DNA of 50,884 nucleotides from Neobacillus drentensis NBRC 102427 (GTDB lineage: Bacteria; Bacillota; Bacilli; Bacillales; Cytobacillaceae). A program made the translations under genes and the position numbers. The stretch lies in NCBI RefSeq assembly GCF_001591445.1, contig NZ_BCUX01000034.1, forward strand, positions 1 to 50,884, given 5' to 3'. The notes below the pieces were generated by a model that saw nothing but the letters and a program-made list of their open reading frames with translations, was not told the origin of the DNA and did not search any database. Of this stretch, positions 34,099 to 41,625 are shown one piece after another; position 1 is the stretch's first letter, and each line of letters begins with the position of its first letter.

Positions 34099-34503
34099 TT
34101 ATTTTTTGATTAAATCTTCACGTTGTGACTGGTCGATCCATTCTTGAAGCTTATCTTTTAAAGTATTAAAGCCTTGTTGGCCTTCCACTTCAGGGATAAT
34201 TGCAGCTGCTTGGCGTTTACGAGGCTTCTTTGCCTTTGGAGCTGCCTGTTGAACAGGTGCTTCTTCCGTAGCACGAATCGACAGACCAATCTTGCCTGCA
34301 CCTTCATCTACAGATAATACTTTAACCTTAATCTCATCGCCTACTTTAAGGTGGTCATTAATATCTTTAACATAACCATGTGTAATTTCAGAGATATGGA
34401 CAAGGCCCTGGGTATTATCGTCAAGCGCGACAAACGCACCATATGGTTGAATTCCTGTAACTTTACCTGTTAAAATACTTCCAGCTTCGATCTTTTCTGA
34501 CAT
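34099..34503 (-). CDS. yugI: S1 RNA-binding domain general stress protein YugI (GSP13)
   Basis: 134 residues. Residues 6-75 are one S1 domain (GSILTGKVTGIQPYGAFVAL, then GLVHISEIT and GDEIKVKVLSVDE). A basic segment KAKKPRKRQ near residue 95 and a short C-terminal helix follow. B. subtilis YugI/GSP13 is a ribosome-associated general stress protein with the same layout. AGGAG precedes the ATG by 8 bases. Confidence 0.92.
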   Translation of the reverse strand: MSEKIEAGSILTGKVTGIQPYGAFVALDDNTQGLVHISEITHGYVKDINDHLKVGDEIKVKVLSVDEGAGKIGLSIRATEEAPVQQAAPKAKKPRKRQAAAIIPEVEGQQGFNTLKDKLQEWIDQSQREDLIKK

Positions 34504-34734
34504 GAAAACACTCCTAATTAAATAATTATTTTATCCACTCTATACGCATTATAATATTATATCATAAAGTATGACTTTAAACAAAAAATATTATAAATAA
34601 ATTTGAATCCCGCCTATTCGAATCAGAAATGTCTGAAAATCTTAACATAATGTTCAAGTTGTACAGGCGAAAAATTTACCAAACGTGATACACTAATAGT
34701 GAGGAAATCTATTTTTAAAGGAGAGGTGAACCAG

Positions 34735-34932
34735 TTGAATACAATCGGCCAAACCATTAAAAATGCACGTGAAATGCTCAACATGTCTCAGGAGGAACTG
34801 GCACAAAAAGTCAGAGTTGGAACACAAACCATTGAGAAGTACGAATCCGGAGAGCAAATTCCAAGTAACCAGACACTGTTAAAGTTATCTACTGTTTTAG
34901 AACTGCCTGCTGTAGAATTATTACAGCAGTAA
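34735..34932 (+). CDS. Small XRE-type HTH regulator, TTG start
   Basis: 65 residues from TTG 34735, with GGAGAGGTG 6 bases upstream; an upstream reading from 34699 would place the ribosome site inside the gene. The protein is essentially one helix-turn-helix (IGQTIKNAREMLNMSQEELA, then VRVGTQTIEKYESGEQIPSN). With no sensor domain it resembles small XRE repressors that need a partner or dimerise directly. Targets unknown. Two terminators follow. Confidence 0.85.
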   Translation: MNTIGQTIKNAREMLNMSQEELAQKVRVGTQTIEKYESGEQIPSNQTLLKLSTVLELPAVELLQQ

Positions 34933-34965
34933 CTGACGGGCTTGTAAATTTTTTCATAACTGTAT

Positions 34966-35025
34966 AAAAAAGGGTAATACTGGAAAAGCTTAATTTCATA
35001 AGGCTTTCTAGTATTCCCCCTTTTT
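34966..35025 (+). terminator. Long terminator hairpin after the XRE gene
   Basis: AAAAGGG-AATACT-GGAAA pairs with TTTC-AGTATT-CCCCCTTTTT, giving a roughly 25-bp interrupted stem ending in five T. Confidence 0.75.
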
Positions 35026-35030
35026 GAAGT

Positions 35031-35062
35031 GGACATCCATTATTGGAATGTCCCTTTTTTTT
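35031..35062 (+). terminator. Second terminator after the XRE gene
   Basis: GGACAT pairs with ATGTCC (inner CCA/TGG pairs as well), followed by nine T. Confidence 0.8.
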
Positions 35063-35073
35063 GCTGTAAATTT

Positions 35074-35337
35074 TTAAATAGAGCAAGAATCATTTGCCTT
35101 AATGGATAATAATTCTTTTGAAACTTTCAAACATTTTTCGATTGGTATTACTTTTTCAAATGAAAATTCATAAATACTTTGTATTTTTTTTGCTAATTTA
35201 TCACAGTCATCCAATTCATGAATTGCTTGAATCGTATCAGCGATTTCTGTTTCATATCCTCCGTGGGTCAATTGGAATGGATCCCACTCATTTAAAACGT
35301 CCACATATTGCAAATTTATTTGCAGCTCTTTTCTCAT
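35074..35337 (-). CDS. yugE: YugE-like protein (DUF1871)
   Basis: 87 residues with the family-type YVDVLNEWDPFQLTHGGYET near the start, then EIADTIQAIHELDDCDKLAK. The B. subtilis YugE has the same size and similar opening, and its function is unknown. It is probably a small helical protein. The ATG at 35337 has AGGGG upstream. The assignment rests on the WDP motif and gene neighbourhood. Confidence 0.75.
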   Translation of the reverse strand: MRKELQINLQYVDVLNEWDPFQLTHGGYETEIADTIQAIHELDDCDKLAKKIQSIYEFSFEKVIPIEKCLKVSKELLSIKANDSCSI

Positions 35338-35394
35338 ATTCTTTAACCCCTAATTTTTCGCTTTACACTAGTATATCATAGTGCGTCCTTTTAC

Positions 35395-35772
35395 TTATTT
35401 GAGGACATACTCTGCTAACACACTTTGAAGTTCGTAAATGTTGAGGTTCTTATTAAATTGTTTTTGTAATGGCAGCGCATTTCCGGAAATCCATATTTTC
35501 AGTTCTGCATCTAAATCAAAGTTACCAGCTGTTTCAATGCTGAAGTGAGTAATATTTCGATAGGGAATGGAATGATATTCAACCTTTTTTCCCGTTAAAC
35601 CCTGTTTATCCACTAATATTAAACGTTTATTCGTAAAAATAAACATATCACGAATTAACTTATACGCTTTATCGATTGTTTCATTTTGGGAAAGGACTTT
35701 CCCAAACTCCCTTTCTACTTCGGCAGCACTTACCTCAGATGCATTACCCATTAAACCATCTAAAAATCCCAC
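35395..35772 (-). CDS. PH-domain (YvbH-like) protein
   Basis: 125 residues forming one bacterial pleckstrin-homology domain: the strand pattern MFIFTNKRLILVDKQGLTGKKVEYHSIPYRNITHFSIE is split here as FIFTNKRLILVDKQ and EYHSIPYRNITHFSIE, and the C-terminal helix is NIYELQSVLAEYVL. Such proteins occur widely in Firmicutes; the role is unknown. GAGGGG precedes the ATG. Confidence 0.88.
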   Translation of the reverse strand: MGFLDGLMGNASEVSAAEVEREFGKVLSQNETIDKAYKLIRDMFIFTNKRLILVDKQGLTGKKVEYHSIPYRNITHFSIETAGNFDLDAELKIWISGNALPLQKQFNKNLNIYELQSVLAEYVLK

Positions 35773-35865
35773 TAGCTACATCCCCTCAGAGTATGAATTT
35801 TCTTTACGTTCATCCTTATCCTTTGTTAAATAAGCACTTTTATATTCTCCAGGGTCAACCCGGTA

Positions 35866-37062
35866 TTAATGTGCTGTTTCAACTAAATACTGCAACATTT
35901 GCTCCCCTGACATCAGAGCGTCACCGCCACCTTGGGCAAAAGCGTCGTTTCCACCCCCCTTTCCATTAATGAGAGGAAGAGCAGCGGAGACTACCTTTTT
36001 CATGTTTTCAGTTCCAGCTGTTCCCCTTGCACAAACGACCTGCAGTCGATTCTCATTTTGTGACACGAAGTAGACCATTGCAGTATCATCTTCAGTAGTA
36101 ATAATCCGGGCTAGTTTCTGCAGCTCTTGAATGGTACGGTTTTGAAATACTTCACAAACGAGTTTCCTTTCATTCACTTTACTTCTTCCTAGTAATCTCT
36201 TCGCCTCATATTGAAGCAGGTCTTCCTGTGCTTGTTCAAGGTTTTTTTCTAATGATTTATTAGTTTCAAGGAGGCGAAGAACAACTTGTTCCATTTCCTT
36301 TTCCGGAGCATTAAGTATTTTTGTTAATTCTAAAAGCACCTGTTGCTTTTGCTGAAACTGCTTCAATACTCGTTTGCCACAAACAAATTGGACACGCACT
36401 TTTTTCTTTTGTCTTTCCCAATCCAATACTTTTACCGAACTAACCTCGCCAGTAGCCTTTGGATGTGTCCCCCCGCAGCCGTTATAATCAAAGTCTGGAA
36501 TGATAACCAGCCGAATGTCGTCTTTGACCTTTGTCTCTTTCCGTAACGGATATTGCGACAATTCTTCTTCCGTCACCCATTTAACCTCAATTGGTCGGTT
36601 CTCAAGGATGATTTGGTTAGCCAGTCCCTCTGCTTTTTGAACTTGGTGCTCGGTAAGAACTTCCGTCTCTAAATCAATCGTAACGATTTCTGCACCTAAA
36701 TGGAAACCGATAGTCCTGTACTCAAATAACTGATCAAACGCCGCCGATAAAAGATGCTGTCCAGTGTGCTGCTGCATATGGTCAAATCGTCTCTCCCAAT
36801 CAATCGTACCTGCTATTTCCTTATTGGTGTCTAGAATTGGTCCTTCGAGGTAATGACGAATTTCCCCATCGATTTCTTCAACATTGATGACGTGTTGATC
36901 AGCAAGGGTTCCTATGTCGTGCGGCTGTCCGCCACCGGTTGGATAAAAGGCGGTTTGTTCCAAACAAACATACCAATTGCCAGTAGAATCTTGAGCTTGT
37001 TTAATCACCTTTGCCTTAAAAGTTTTTATGTATGCATCTTGATAATACAGCTTGTTCTCCAT
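35866..37062 (-). CDS. Free-standing alanyl-tRNA editing protein (AlaX, long form)
   Basis: 398 residues from ATG 37062 (AGGAG about 13 bases upstream; the reading to 37137 adds a hydrophobic leader without a better site). The editing site is HTGQH (His99, His103) with the later CGGTHPKATGEV block supplying Cys and His for zinc. A coiled region follows (residues about 225-290) and then a DHHA1-type C-terminus with NGKGGGNDAFAQGGG. It removes serine or glycine misloaded on tRNA-Ala. It is not fused to an AlaRS catalytic core, so it acts in trans. Confidence 0.9.
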   Translation of the reverse strand: MENKLYYQDAYIKTFKAKVIKQAQDSTGNWYVCLEQTAFYPTGGGQPHDIGTLADQHVINVEEIDGEIRHYLEGPILDTNKEIAGTIDWERRFDHMQQHTGQHLLSAAFDQLFEYRTIGFHLGAEIVTIDLETEVLTEHQVQKAEGLANQIILENRPIEVKWVTEEELSQYPLRKETKVKDDIRLVIIPDFDYNGCGGTHPKATGEVSSVKVLDWERQKKKVRVQFVCGKRVLKQFQQKQQVLLELTKILNAPEKEMEQVVLRLLETNKSLEKNLEQAQEDLLQYEAKRLLGRSKVNERKLVCEVFQNRTIQELQKLARIITTEDDTAMVYFVSQNENRLQVVCARGTAGTENMKKVVSAALPLINGKGGGNDAFAQGGGDALMSGEQMLQYLVETAH

Positions 37063-37137
37063 TTTTGTATGTACGCTCCTATATTTATTTATAAACTTAT
37101 TGTCTTGAAAAAAGGAAAATAAAGCAAGGGAAAACAA

Positions 37138-37166
37138 AACTGTCCCCTCGGTAGGAAGGAACAGTT
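37138..37166 (-). terminator. Terminator of the GYPQMGG repeat-protein gene
   Basis: AACTGTTCC pairs with GGGACAGTT around TTCCTACCGAG on the minus strand; TTGTTTTCCC follows. Confidence 0.65.
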
Positions 37167-37197
37167 AGTCTCTAACTTTCATATATCTTAGTTGTTA

Positions 37198-37608
37198 CTA
37201 TTTTTCTTTACGTTGTCCAAAAGAAGGTGGTTTTTGCACAGTTTGCTGTTGTCCGCCCATCATTTGTGGAAATCCTGGTTGTTGGCCGCCCATCATTTGC
37301 GGGAAGCCACCCGTGCCTTGCGGAAATCCTGATTGCTGTCCGCCCATCATTTGCGGAAATCCGCCCATGCCTTGTGGGAATCCTGATTGTTGCCCGCCCA
37401 TCATTTGCGGATAGCCGTGGTATGGGTACCCATGTTGCTGATGACCGCCCATCATATGTGGATAGCCTGGTTGTTGGTATCCCCCCATTTGCGGGTAGCC
37501 TGGTTGCTGAAATCCTCCCATTTGCGGGTAACCAGGTTGCTGAAATCCTCCCATTTGTGGGTAACCTGGTTGTCCCGGAAATCCTCCAAAGAATTGTCTT
37601 TTTTCCAT
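37198..37608 (-). CDS. Gly/Pro/Gln/Met-rich repeat protein, probable spore coat protein
   Basis: 136 residues almost wholly of repeats: the first half is copies of GYPQMGGFQQP, the second half copies of GFPQMMGGQQ and GFPQGMGG, with a basic tail GQRKEK. The start MEKRQFFGGFPG has AGGAGG upstream. There is no signal peptide. Low-complexity Gly/Tyr/Pro/Gln proteins in Bacillaceae are often coat or coat-assembly proteins, but no specific family is recognisable. The repeat is nearly identical at DNA level, so its copy number probably varies. Confidence 0.75.
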   Translation of the reverse strand: MEKRQFFGGFPGQPGYPQMGGFQQPGYPQMGGFQQPGYPQMGGYQQPGYPHMMGGHQQHGYPYHGYPQMMGGQQSGFPQGMGGFPQMMGGQQSGFPQGTGGFPQMMGGQQPGFPQMMGGQQQTVQKPPSFGQRKEK

Positions 37609-37707
37609 TTAATTCGCCTCCTAAATAGTCTTCATGCTAGTGTATGTCCACTTTTAGGATTCGTTTAGATTCCTACCTATATAGGAAATATATTCTTGGC
37701 AATTCAA

Positions 37708-38250
37708 TTAATCTTGTGCTTTCTGTTGACCTGGCTTTTTATTTTTGGAGATATCACCACAGGCAATCCGTTTGCCAGAGTCCCCTGCTGGTTGTGTCAT
37801 GCCATCATCTTTTCCTTCGTCAATCACAATCGAAGTTCCTGTTTTTGTAAACAAGGAGGTTTTTCCACTTTTTAAGGTGACATTAGGTGCGATTAAATCT
37901 ATCTTAACAGACCCATCATCCCCGGCGATTAAATTTGGCAAATCGCCGGCATGAGCACCTTTGGGATGAAGAAGTCCATGTTCCTTATTGTCAGGGTTAA
38001 AATGGTTGCCCGCTGATTTAAAATCTGGGGCCTTACATTTTCCGCCATCATGAATATGAATTGCATGCTCCCCTGCAGGGAGGCCTTTTAAATCACCGGT
38101 TAGCTTCACGCCCTTAGATTGCTCAGCTACCTTTACTTTCCCGAGCGAATCTCCCACGCTATTAAACATTTCCACATCCACTTTTTTGATTTCTTCTTCC
38201 ATACAACCTGCCAGAAGGAGCAGTGGAATCATTAACCAGCTTTTCTTCAT
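37708..38250 (-). CDS. SodC/YojM-like lipoprotein lacking a copper ligand
   Basis: 180 residues with a lipobox LAGC (13-16), so it is anchored outside the membrane. The Cu/Zn superoxide dismutase fold is clear: HIH (His65, His67), GNHFNP (His83), [12 protein letters not shown] (zinc-site His and Asp103), and the disulfide pair Cys72 and Cys164. In the usual VIHxxxDD motif the last copper-binding His is Asp144 (IVIDEGKDD). B. subtilis YojM also lacks copper ligands and is inactive or weakly active, so this is probably not an ordinary dismutase. The Zn site is intact. Confidence 0.85.
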   Translation of the reverse strand: MKKSWLMIPLLLLAGCMEEEIKKVDVEMFNSVGDSLGKVKVAEQSKGVKLTGDLKGLPAGEHAIHIHDGGKCKAPDFKSAGNHFNPDNKEHGLLHPKGAHAGDLPNLIAGDDGSVKIDLIAPNVTLKSGKTSLFTKTGTSIVIDEGKDDGMTQPAGDSGKRIACGDISKNKKPGQQKAQD

Positions 38251-38330
38251 ATGTATACCCCCACACTAGACAATTTGCGCTTAGTATGGACATTTAGCAC
38301 TTCCTTTATCCTCTCTAAGCATAAAGAAAA

Positions 38331-38355
38331 GGAACAGTTGGATGTTAACTGTTCC
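38331..38355 (-). terminator. Terminator overlapping the end of the small membrane protein gene
   Basis: GGAACAGTT pairs exactly with AACTGTTCC; TTTTCTTT follows on the minus strand. The stop codon of the 38345-38554 gene lies in the loop/stem. Confidence 0.8.
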
Positions 38356-38554
38356 CTTGGGGTGGCTGCTGATTTTTTAATTGTTCTTCTAATTGTTTTG
38401 CTTTCTGGGCTTCTCGTTTAGAGACGACAATGATTAATCTCATTGTTAGTAAAGCTCCAATTAAAAAGATCACAAAGGTAATCGCAGCAGGAATATATTC
38501 TGATTTATCTTCCGGAAAGTATAAAAACAAGGAAAGTACCAAGGAATGAAACAT
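38345..38554 (-). CDS. Small membrane protein of unknown function
   Basis: 69 residues. A first hydrophobic stretch at residues 2-12 is followed by a clear membrane helix at about 21-45 (AAITFVIFLIGALLTMRLII) and a basic, Gln-rich cytoplasmic tail that looks like a short coiled coil (AQKAKQLEEQLKNQQ). AAAGGGAG precedes the ATG. No family recognised. Confidence 0.7.
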   Translation of the reverse strand: MFHSLVLSLFLYFPEDKSEYIPAAITFVIFLIGALLTMRLIIVVSKREAQKAKQLEEQLKNQQPPQGNS

Positions 38555-38649
38555 TTTTCTTCTCCCTTTCTATAAAGGAAATGCTCTAATAGTTAATTAT
38601 AGCAACAATTAATGTTTCGTTCCAGTTTATGAATTCGAGAATCAGGGCT

Positions 38650-39390
38650 TTATTTTAAAATCTTAATATCTTTAATGGTAATATCTTTTTCAGGTTTATC
38701 TTGGGCACCAACTGATGTACTGGCAATTTTATCAACAATATCCATGCCATCAATCACTTGGCCAAACACAGTATGACGATGATCAAGCCATGGAGTTCCA
38801 CCATTTTTATTATAGGCGTCTATTATTTCCTTTGGATAGCCAGCCTTGGCCATTTCTTCCTTCATTGCTGGATCAAGTGAGCTGCTTTGAACGATAAAAA
38901 ACTGACTGCCATTTGTGTTGGCACCGGAATTGGCCATGGATAACGCTCCGCGCAGATTATACAGATTTTTTGAAAATTCATCTTCAAAAGGCTTTCCGTA
39001 AATGCTTTCCCCGCCAGTTCCATTCCCACTTGGGTCACCGCCCTGAATCATGAAATCCTTAATGACTCTGTGAAAAATCAGCCCATCATAATAGCCTTCC
39101 TCGCTGTGTTTTACAAAGTTTTCAACAGCTTTTGGTGCATACTCAGGGAATAATTTAATTTTAATAGTACCCATCGACGTTTCCATTTCTATCAGCTTTT
39201 CATCTTTGGAAACCTCGGTTGAAAGTTGAGGATAAACACCATTTTCCACTTGTTGGTCCCCTTCCGCCTTTTCCGTTTTGGGTGTAGTAGTCTTCGTTGT
39301 GGTTTCTTCTTTCTTAGTGCTTGTCCCACAAGCAGCCAAAACTAAAACAATCGTCAATAACGTAAAAAGGATTTTCATATTCTTCCTCAT
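38650..39390 (-). CDS. Cyclophilin-type peptidyl-prolyl isomerase lipoprotein
   Basis: 246 residues. The lipobox is LAAC with Cys21, followed by a Thr/Lys-rich linker to about residue 60. The cyclophilin domain starts near [20 protein letters not shown] and has [20 protein letters not shown] and [16 protein letters not shown] (catalytic Arg, Phe, Gln region). It isomerises X-Pro bonds on exported proteins outside the membrane. It is monocistronic with AGGAATGA-type site upstream. Distinct from cytoplasmic PpiB by its signal peptide. Confidence 0.92.
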   Translation of the reverse strand: MRKNMKILFTLLTIVLVLAACGTSTKKEETTTKTTTPKTEKAEGDQQVENGVYPQLSTEVSKDEKLIEMETSMGTIKIKLFPEYAPKAVENFVKHSEEGYYDGLIFHRVIKDFMIQGGDPSGNGTGGESIYGKPFEDEFSKNLYNLRGALSMANSGANTNGSQFFIVQSSSLDPAMKEEMAKAGYPKEIIDAYNKNGGTPWLDHRHTVFGQVIDGMDIVDKIASTSVGAQDKPEKDITIKDIKILK

Positions 39391-39501
39391 ATATCATTCC
39401 TCCATTTTTTTACTTTAACCGAAATTATTTATTTCGCACATTGTTTTTAATTTACTATGTTTCATATTAAAATGGAAGAGGAAACGCGAAAGGGAGTGTT
39501 G

Positions 39502-39885
39502 ATGGTGTCGGAATTAAAAATCGGAGAGATTGTTACTGCAATTTATAAAACAGGAAAATATATTGGAGAAATAACGGAGGTACGACCTCAAGCCTATTTA
39601 GTAAGAGTTCTTGCAGTGCTTAAACACCCGATGCAAGGAGATTTACATAACCCGAAGGATGCAGACGTGCTTATTTTTCATGAGAGAAAAGCTCTCAGTT
39701 ATCGTGAGCAAGCTAATATTCCTTTTAAGATGGTCAAGCCTTTTGAAAGTGAAGTTCCTGACTATACGGACTCCTTAAAAGAGTCGTTAGCCAAAATGAA
39801 ACAGGAACTGGCAGAGTCGCCTTCAGAATGGGCTGAAATGAGCCTTAAGGCATTAGAGTCGCTTGAAAAAGATTACAAAATATAA
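39502..39885 (+). CDS. kapB: Kinase-associated protein KapB
   Basis: 127 residues from ATG 39502 (AGGGAG 5 bases upstream; GTG one codon later is also possible). The SH3-like start ELKIGEIVTAIYKTGKYIGE and the later QGDLHNPKDADVLIFHERKALSYREQANIP match KapB of B. subtilis, which is needed for KinB-dependent phosphorelay activation. There the gene follows kinB; here kinB is not adjacent, and kapB converges with kapD. No signal peptide is seen despite the historic name lipoprotein B. Confidence 0.85.
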   Translation: MVSELKIGEIVTAIYKTGKYIGEITEVRPQAYLVRVLAVLKHPMQGDLHNPKDADVLIFHERKALSYREQANIPFKMVKPFESEVPDYTDSLKESLAKMKQELAESPSEWAEMSLKALESLEKDYKI

Positions 39886-39892
39886 AATGCTA

Positions 39893-39926
39893 AAGGCCAA
39901 ATCAGTTTGAATGATTTGGCCTTTTA
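39893..39926. terminator. Shared bidirectional terminator of kapB and kapD
   Basis: AAGGCCAAATCA pairs exactly with TGATTTGGCCTT, with TTTA on the plus side and TTTAGC on the minus side. The kapD stop codon touches it. Confidence 0.85.
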
Positions 39927-40559
39927 TGCGAATTCGTTTAATAATTTTGAGAAATCGATCCGGTCACCAATGGTTGTTGGTTCTGGTTTTTCTAAATAAC
40001 GTTTATCCTTTTCAACCAGCTTGAATATATTAAAGGTAGTCAACGCATCATCCAGGGCTCGGTGATGCCTGCCTGTCCCTTCTTTGCCATATTCCTGCAC
40101 TGCTTTCCAGAGACCGGTTTGATTTTGATCCCCAAAGAAGCGTTTATATTCCATGGAAAGATCTAATTCAGCTGCATTTAACGGAAATTCAACCCCTGCC
40201 TTTAAGCAATTATGCCGAAGTACCTTCATATCCATATTCCCCCATGTAACAATGGTTGTTTCATAATTAAGCTGATTGAACTCCTCCAATTTTTTAACCA
40301 GTTCAAAAATTGATAACCCCTTGTCTACTTGCTGCTGAGTAATATGTAAAAAGGATTTACAGCGTTCCGTTAGTCTTGGGAATTTCAGTGGAGTCACAAA
40401 GGATGAGAATTGTTCTGTTACTTGGTCATCAACAACCGCAACAATTCCAACCTCGATTATTTCTGCATAAAAGTCCTTCATGCGAACATTGCGTTCAGGC
40501 ATTGTAAACTCAAAATCGATAAACAAATATTGCCGCTTTGCTCTCAACCATTTCACCAC
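39924..40559 (-). CDS. kapD: KapD, DEDDh exonuclease-type inhibitor of the KinA pathway
   Basis: 211 residues. The DEDDh exonuclease motifs are present: FIDFEFT (Asp15, Glu17), the second Asp in WGNMDMKVLRHNC, and HHRALDDALTT with the His and Asp of ExoIII. B. subtilis KapD inhibits sporulation through the KinA branch; the exonuclease fold suggests an RNA-processing activity. Start at 40559 with AAGGTGG upstream. Confidence 0.9.
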   Translation of the reverse strand: MVKWLRAKRQYLFIDFEFTMPERNVRMKDFYAEIIEVGIVAVVDDQVTEQFSSFVTPLKFPRLTERCKSFLHITQQQVDKGLSIFELVKKLEEFNQLNYETTIVTWGNMDMKVLRHNCLKAGVEFPLNAAELDLSMEYKRFFGDQNQTGLWKAVQEYGKEGTGRHHRALDDALTTFNIFKLVEKDKRYLEKPEPTTIGDRIDFSKLLNEFA

Positions 40560-40731
40560 CTTTACGTTTCCTTTTATTACATTATATAAAGAAACCTGTA
40601 CAAAAAATTGTGCTTTTTTTCTATTTTTTTATTTCTTATATTATAACATGAAATTAAAGTTAATTTTTTAAATTTTTCATCAATAGTACCTTAAAAAGCA
40701 TGGGAATGACTCCATCCTTATTTAAGTCTTT

Positions 40732-41115
40732 TTATCTTTTTAATTTAATAACGGCCATCGTACATCTGGACACACAAACAAGGCGGTCTTGCTCGTCTGT
40801 AATTTTTATATCCCACACCTGAGTGGTTTTCCCCTGATGAAGGACAATACCAATCGCAGTTACGATCCCCTCCGTTTTGGGACGGACATGATTCGCATTA
40901 ATCTCTTGCCCGGCAACTGCCTCTAGTTCCTTATCAACCAACTCATACGCCCCTACACTCGCAACCGTTTCCGCTAAGGCGACAGAGGCCCCTCCGTGTA
41001 GGATTCCAAAAGGCTGGCGAGTCCTTTCATCTACAGGCATGGTTGCGATAACCTTTCCTTTTTCAATGTGGGTAATCTCAATCCCGAGGGATTGAAGCAG
41101 TGTATTTTCAATCAT
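40732..41115 (-). CDS. PaaI/YuxO-type hotdog thioesterase
   Basis: 127 residues of a single hotdog domain. The catalytic region is GILHGGASVALAETVASVGA with the conserved HGG and Glu, and NANHVRP follows. This subgroup includes aromatic acyl-CoA thioesterases such as 1,4-dihydroxy-2-naphthoyl-CoA hydrolase of menaquinone synthesis and B. subtilis YuxO. The acyl-CoA substrate is not decided by sequence. Confidence 0.88.
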   Translation of the reverse strand: MIENTLLQSLGIEITHIEKGKVIATMPVDERTRQPFGILHGGASVALAETVASVGAYELVDKELEAVAGQEINANHVRPKTEGIVTAIGIVLHQGKTTQVWDIKITDEQDRLVCVSRCTMAVIKLKR

Positions 41116-41197
41116 TCCTATACCTCCTCTATGTAATGTTGTCTTTTTATTCTATTCGCTTTATTTATTAATTTTCCTTTAAAAAATCGCACAACAT

Positions 41198-41220
41198 AAA
41201 AAAACAGCCCAAGAGCTGTT
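41198..41220 (-). terminator. Terminator of the GFGAP repeat-protein gene
   Basis: AACAGC pairs with GCTGTT around TCTTGG; seven T follow on the minus strand. Confidence 0.75.
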
Positions 41221-41229
41221 TCTCTTTTA

Positions 41230-41508
41230 TTAATAGTAATACGGGGCTCCGAAACCAGGTGCTCCAAAACCAGGAGCTCCGAAACCAGGGGCTCCAAAAC
41301 CGGGGGCTCCAAAACCGGGGGCTCCAAAACCCGGATACCCAAATCCAGGGTATCCGAATCCTCCGTAAAATGGACGTGCTGCAAATGAGGCACCTAGTCC
41401 GCCTCCTAATAAACCTCCTAAAAAGCTAAGCCCACCTATTGCCAATGGCAATCCAAAACCTATAAACCTTTGATCTTGTACTGGGTAGGGACTTCGATAA
41501 GGGTACAT
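41230..41508 (-). CDS. Gly/Pro/Phe-rich repeat protein, probable spore coat-type protein
   Basis: 92 residues. Residues 1-20 are Tyr/Pro-rich, residues about 18-46 a Gly/Leu-rich hydrophobic stretch, and residues 50-92 tandem GFGAP or GFGYP units (two GYPGF and then six GAPGF in register) ending in three Tyr. AAAAGGAGG lies 7 bases before the ATG. Such proteins are usual among Bacillaceae coat or cell-surface proteins, but no named family is recognised. The repeat is a 15-bp tandem repeat in DNA. Confidence 0.75.
   Translation of the reverse strand: MYPYRSPYPVQDQRFIGFGLPLAIGGLSFLGGLLGGGLGASFAARPFYGGFGYPGFGYPGFGAPGFGAPGFGAPGFGAPGFGAPGFGAPYYY
41247..41352 (-). repeat. 15-bp tandem repeat inside the GFGAP gene
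   Basis: About seven copies of a 15-bp unit (plus-strand GGGGCTCCAAAACCG with one-base variants) encode the GFGAP pentapeptides. Copies differ mostly at third codon positions (CCAGG versus CCGGG), so the array has both old and recent duplications. Confidence 0.85.
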
Positions 41509-41592
41509 ATAACCATACCTCCTTTTGCTCTATACTTGCCTACTCTATTTCATATGCGAAAAGGAGGAGGTTGGAGTGGGCTAGAATTAGCC

Positions 41593-41620
41593 TAAAAAAC
41601 CCCCGGAGACACTCCGGAGG
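41593..41620 (-). terminator. Terminator of pepA
   Basis: CCTCCGGAG pairs with CTCCGGGGG around TGT, followed by six T on the minus strand. Confidence 0.9.
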
Positions 41621-41625
41621 CTTCG

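Noticed and set aside
37227..37668. Two long plus-strand frames opposite the GYPQMGG gene
   Set aside because: They are by-products of the repetitive DNA; neither has a ribosome site, and the minus strand has a good start and a terminator.
41118..41393. Minus-strand frame with repeated VLEPP residues
   Set aside because: It is the GFGAP repeat read in another frame, with no ribosome site.
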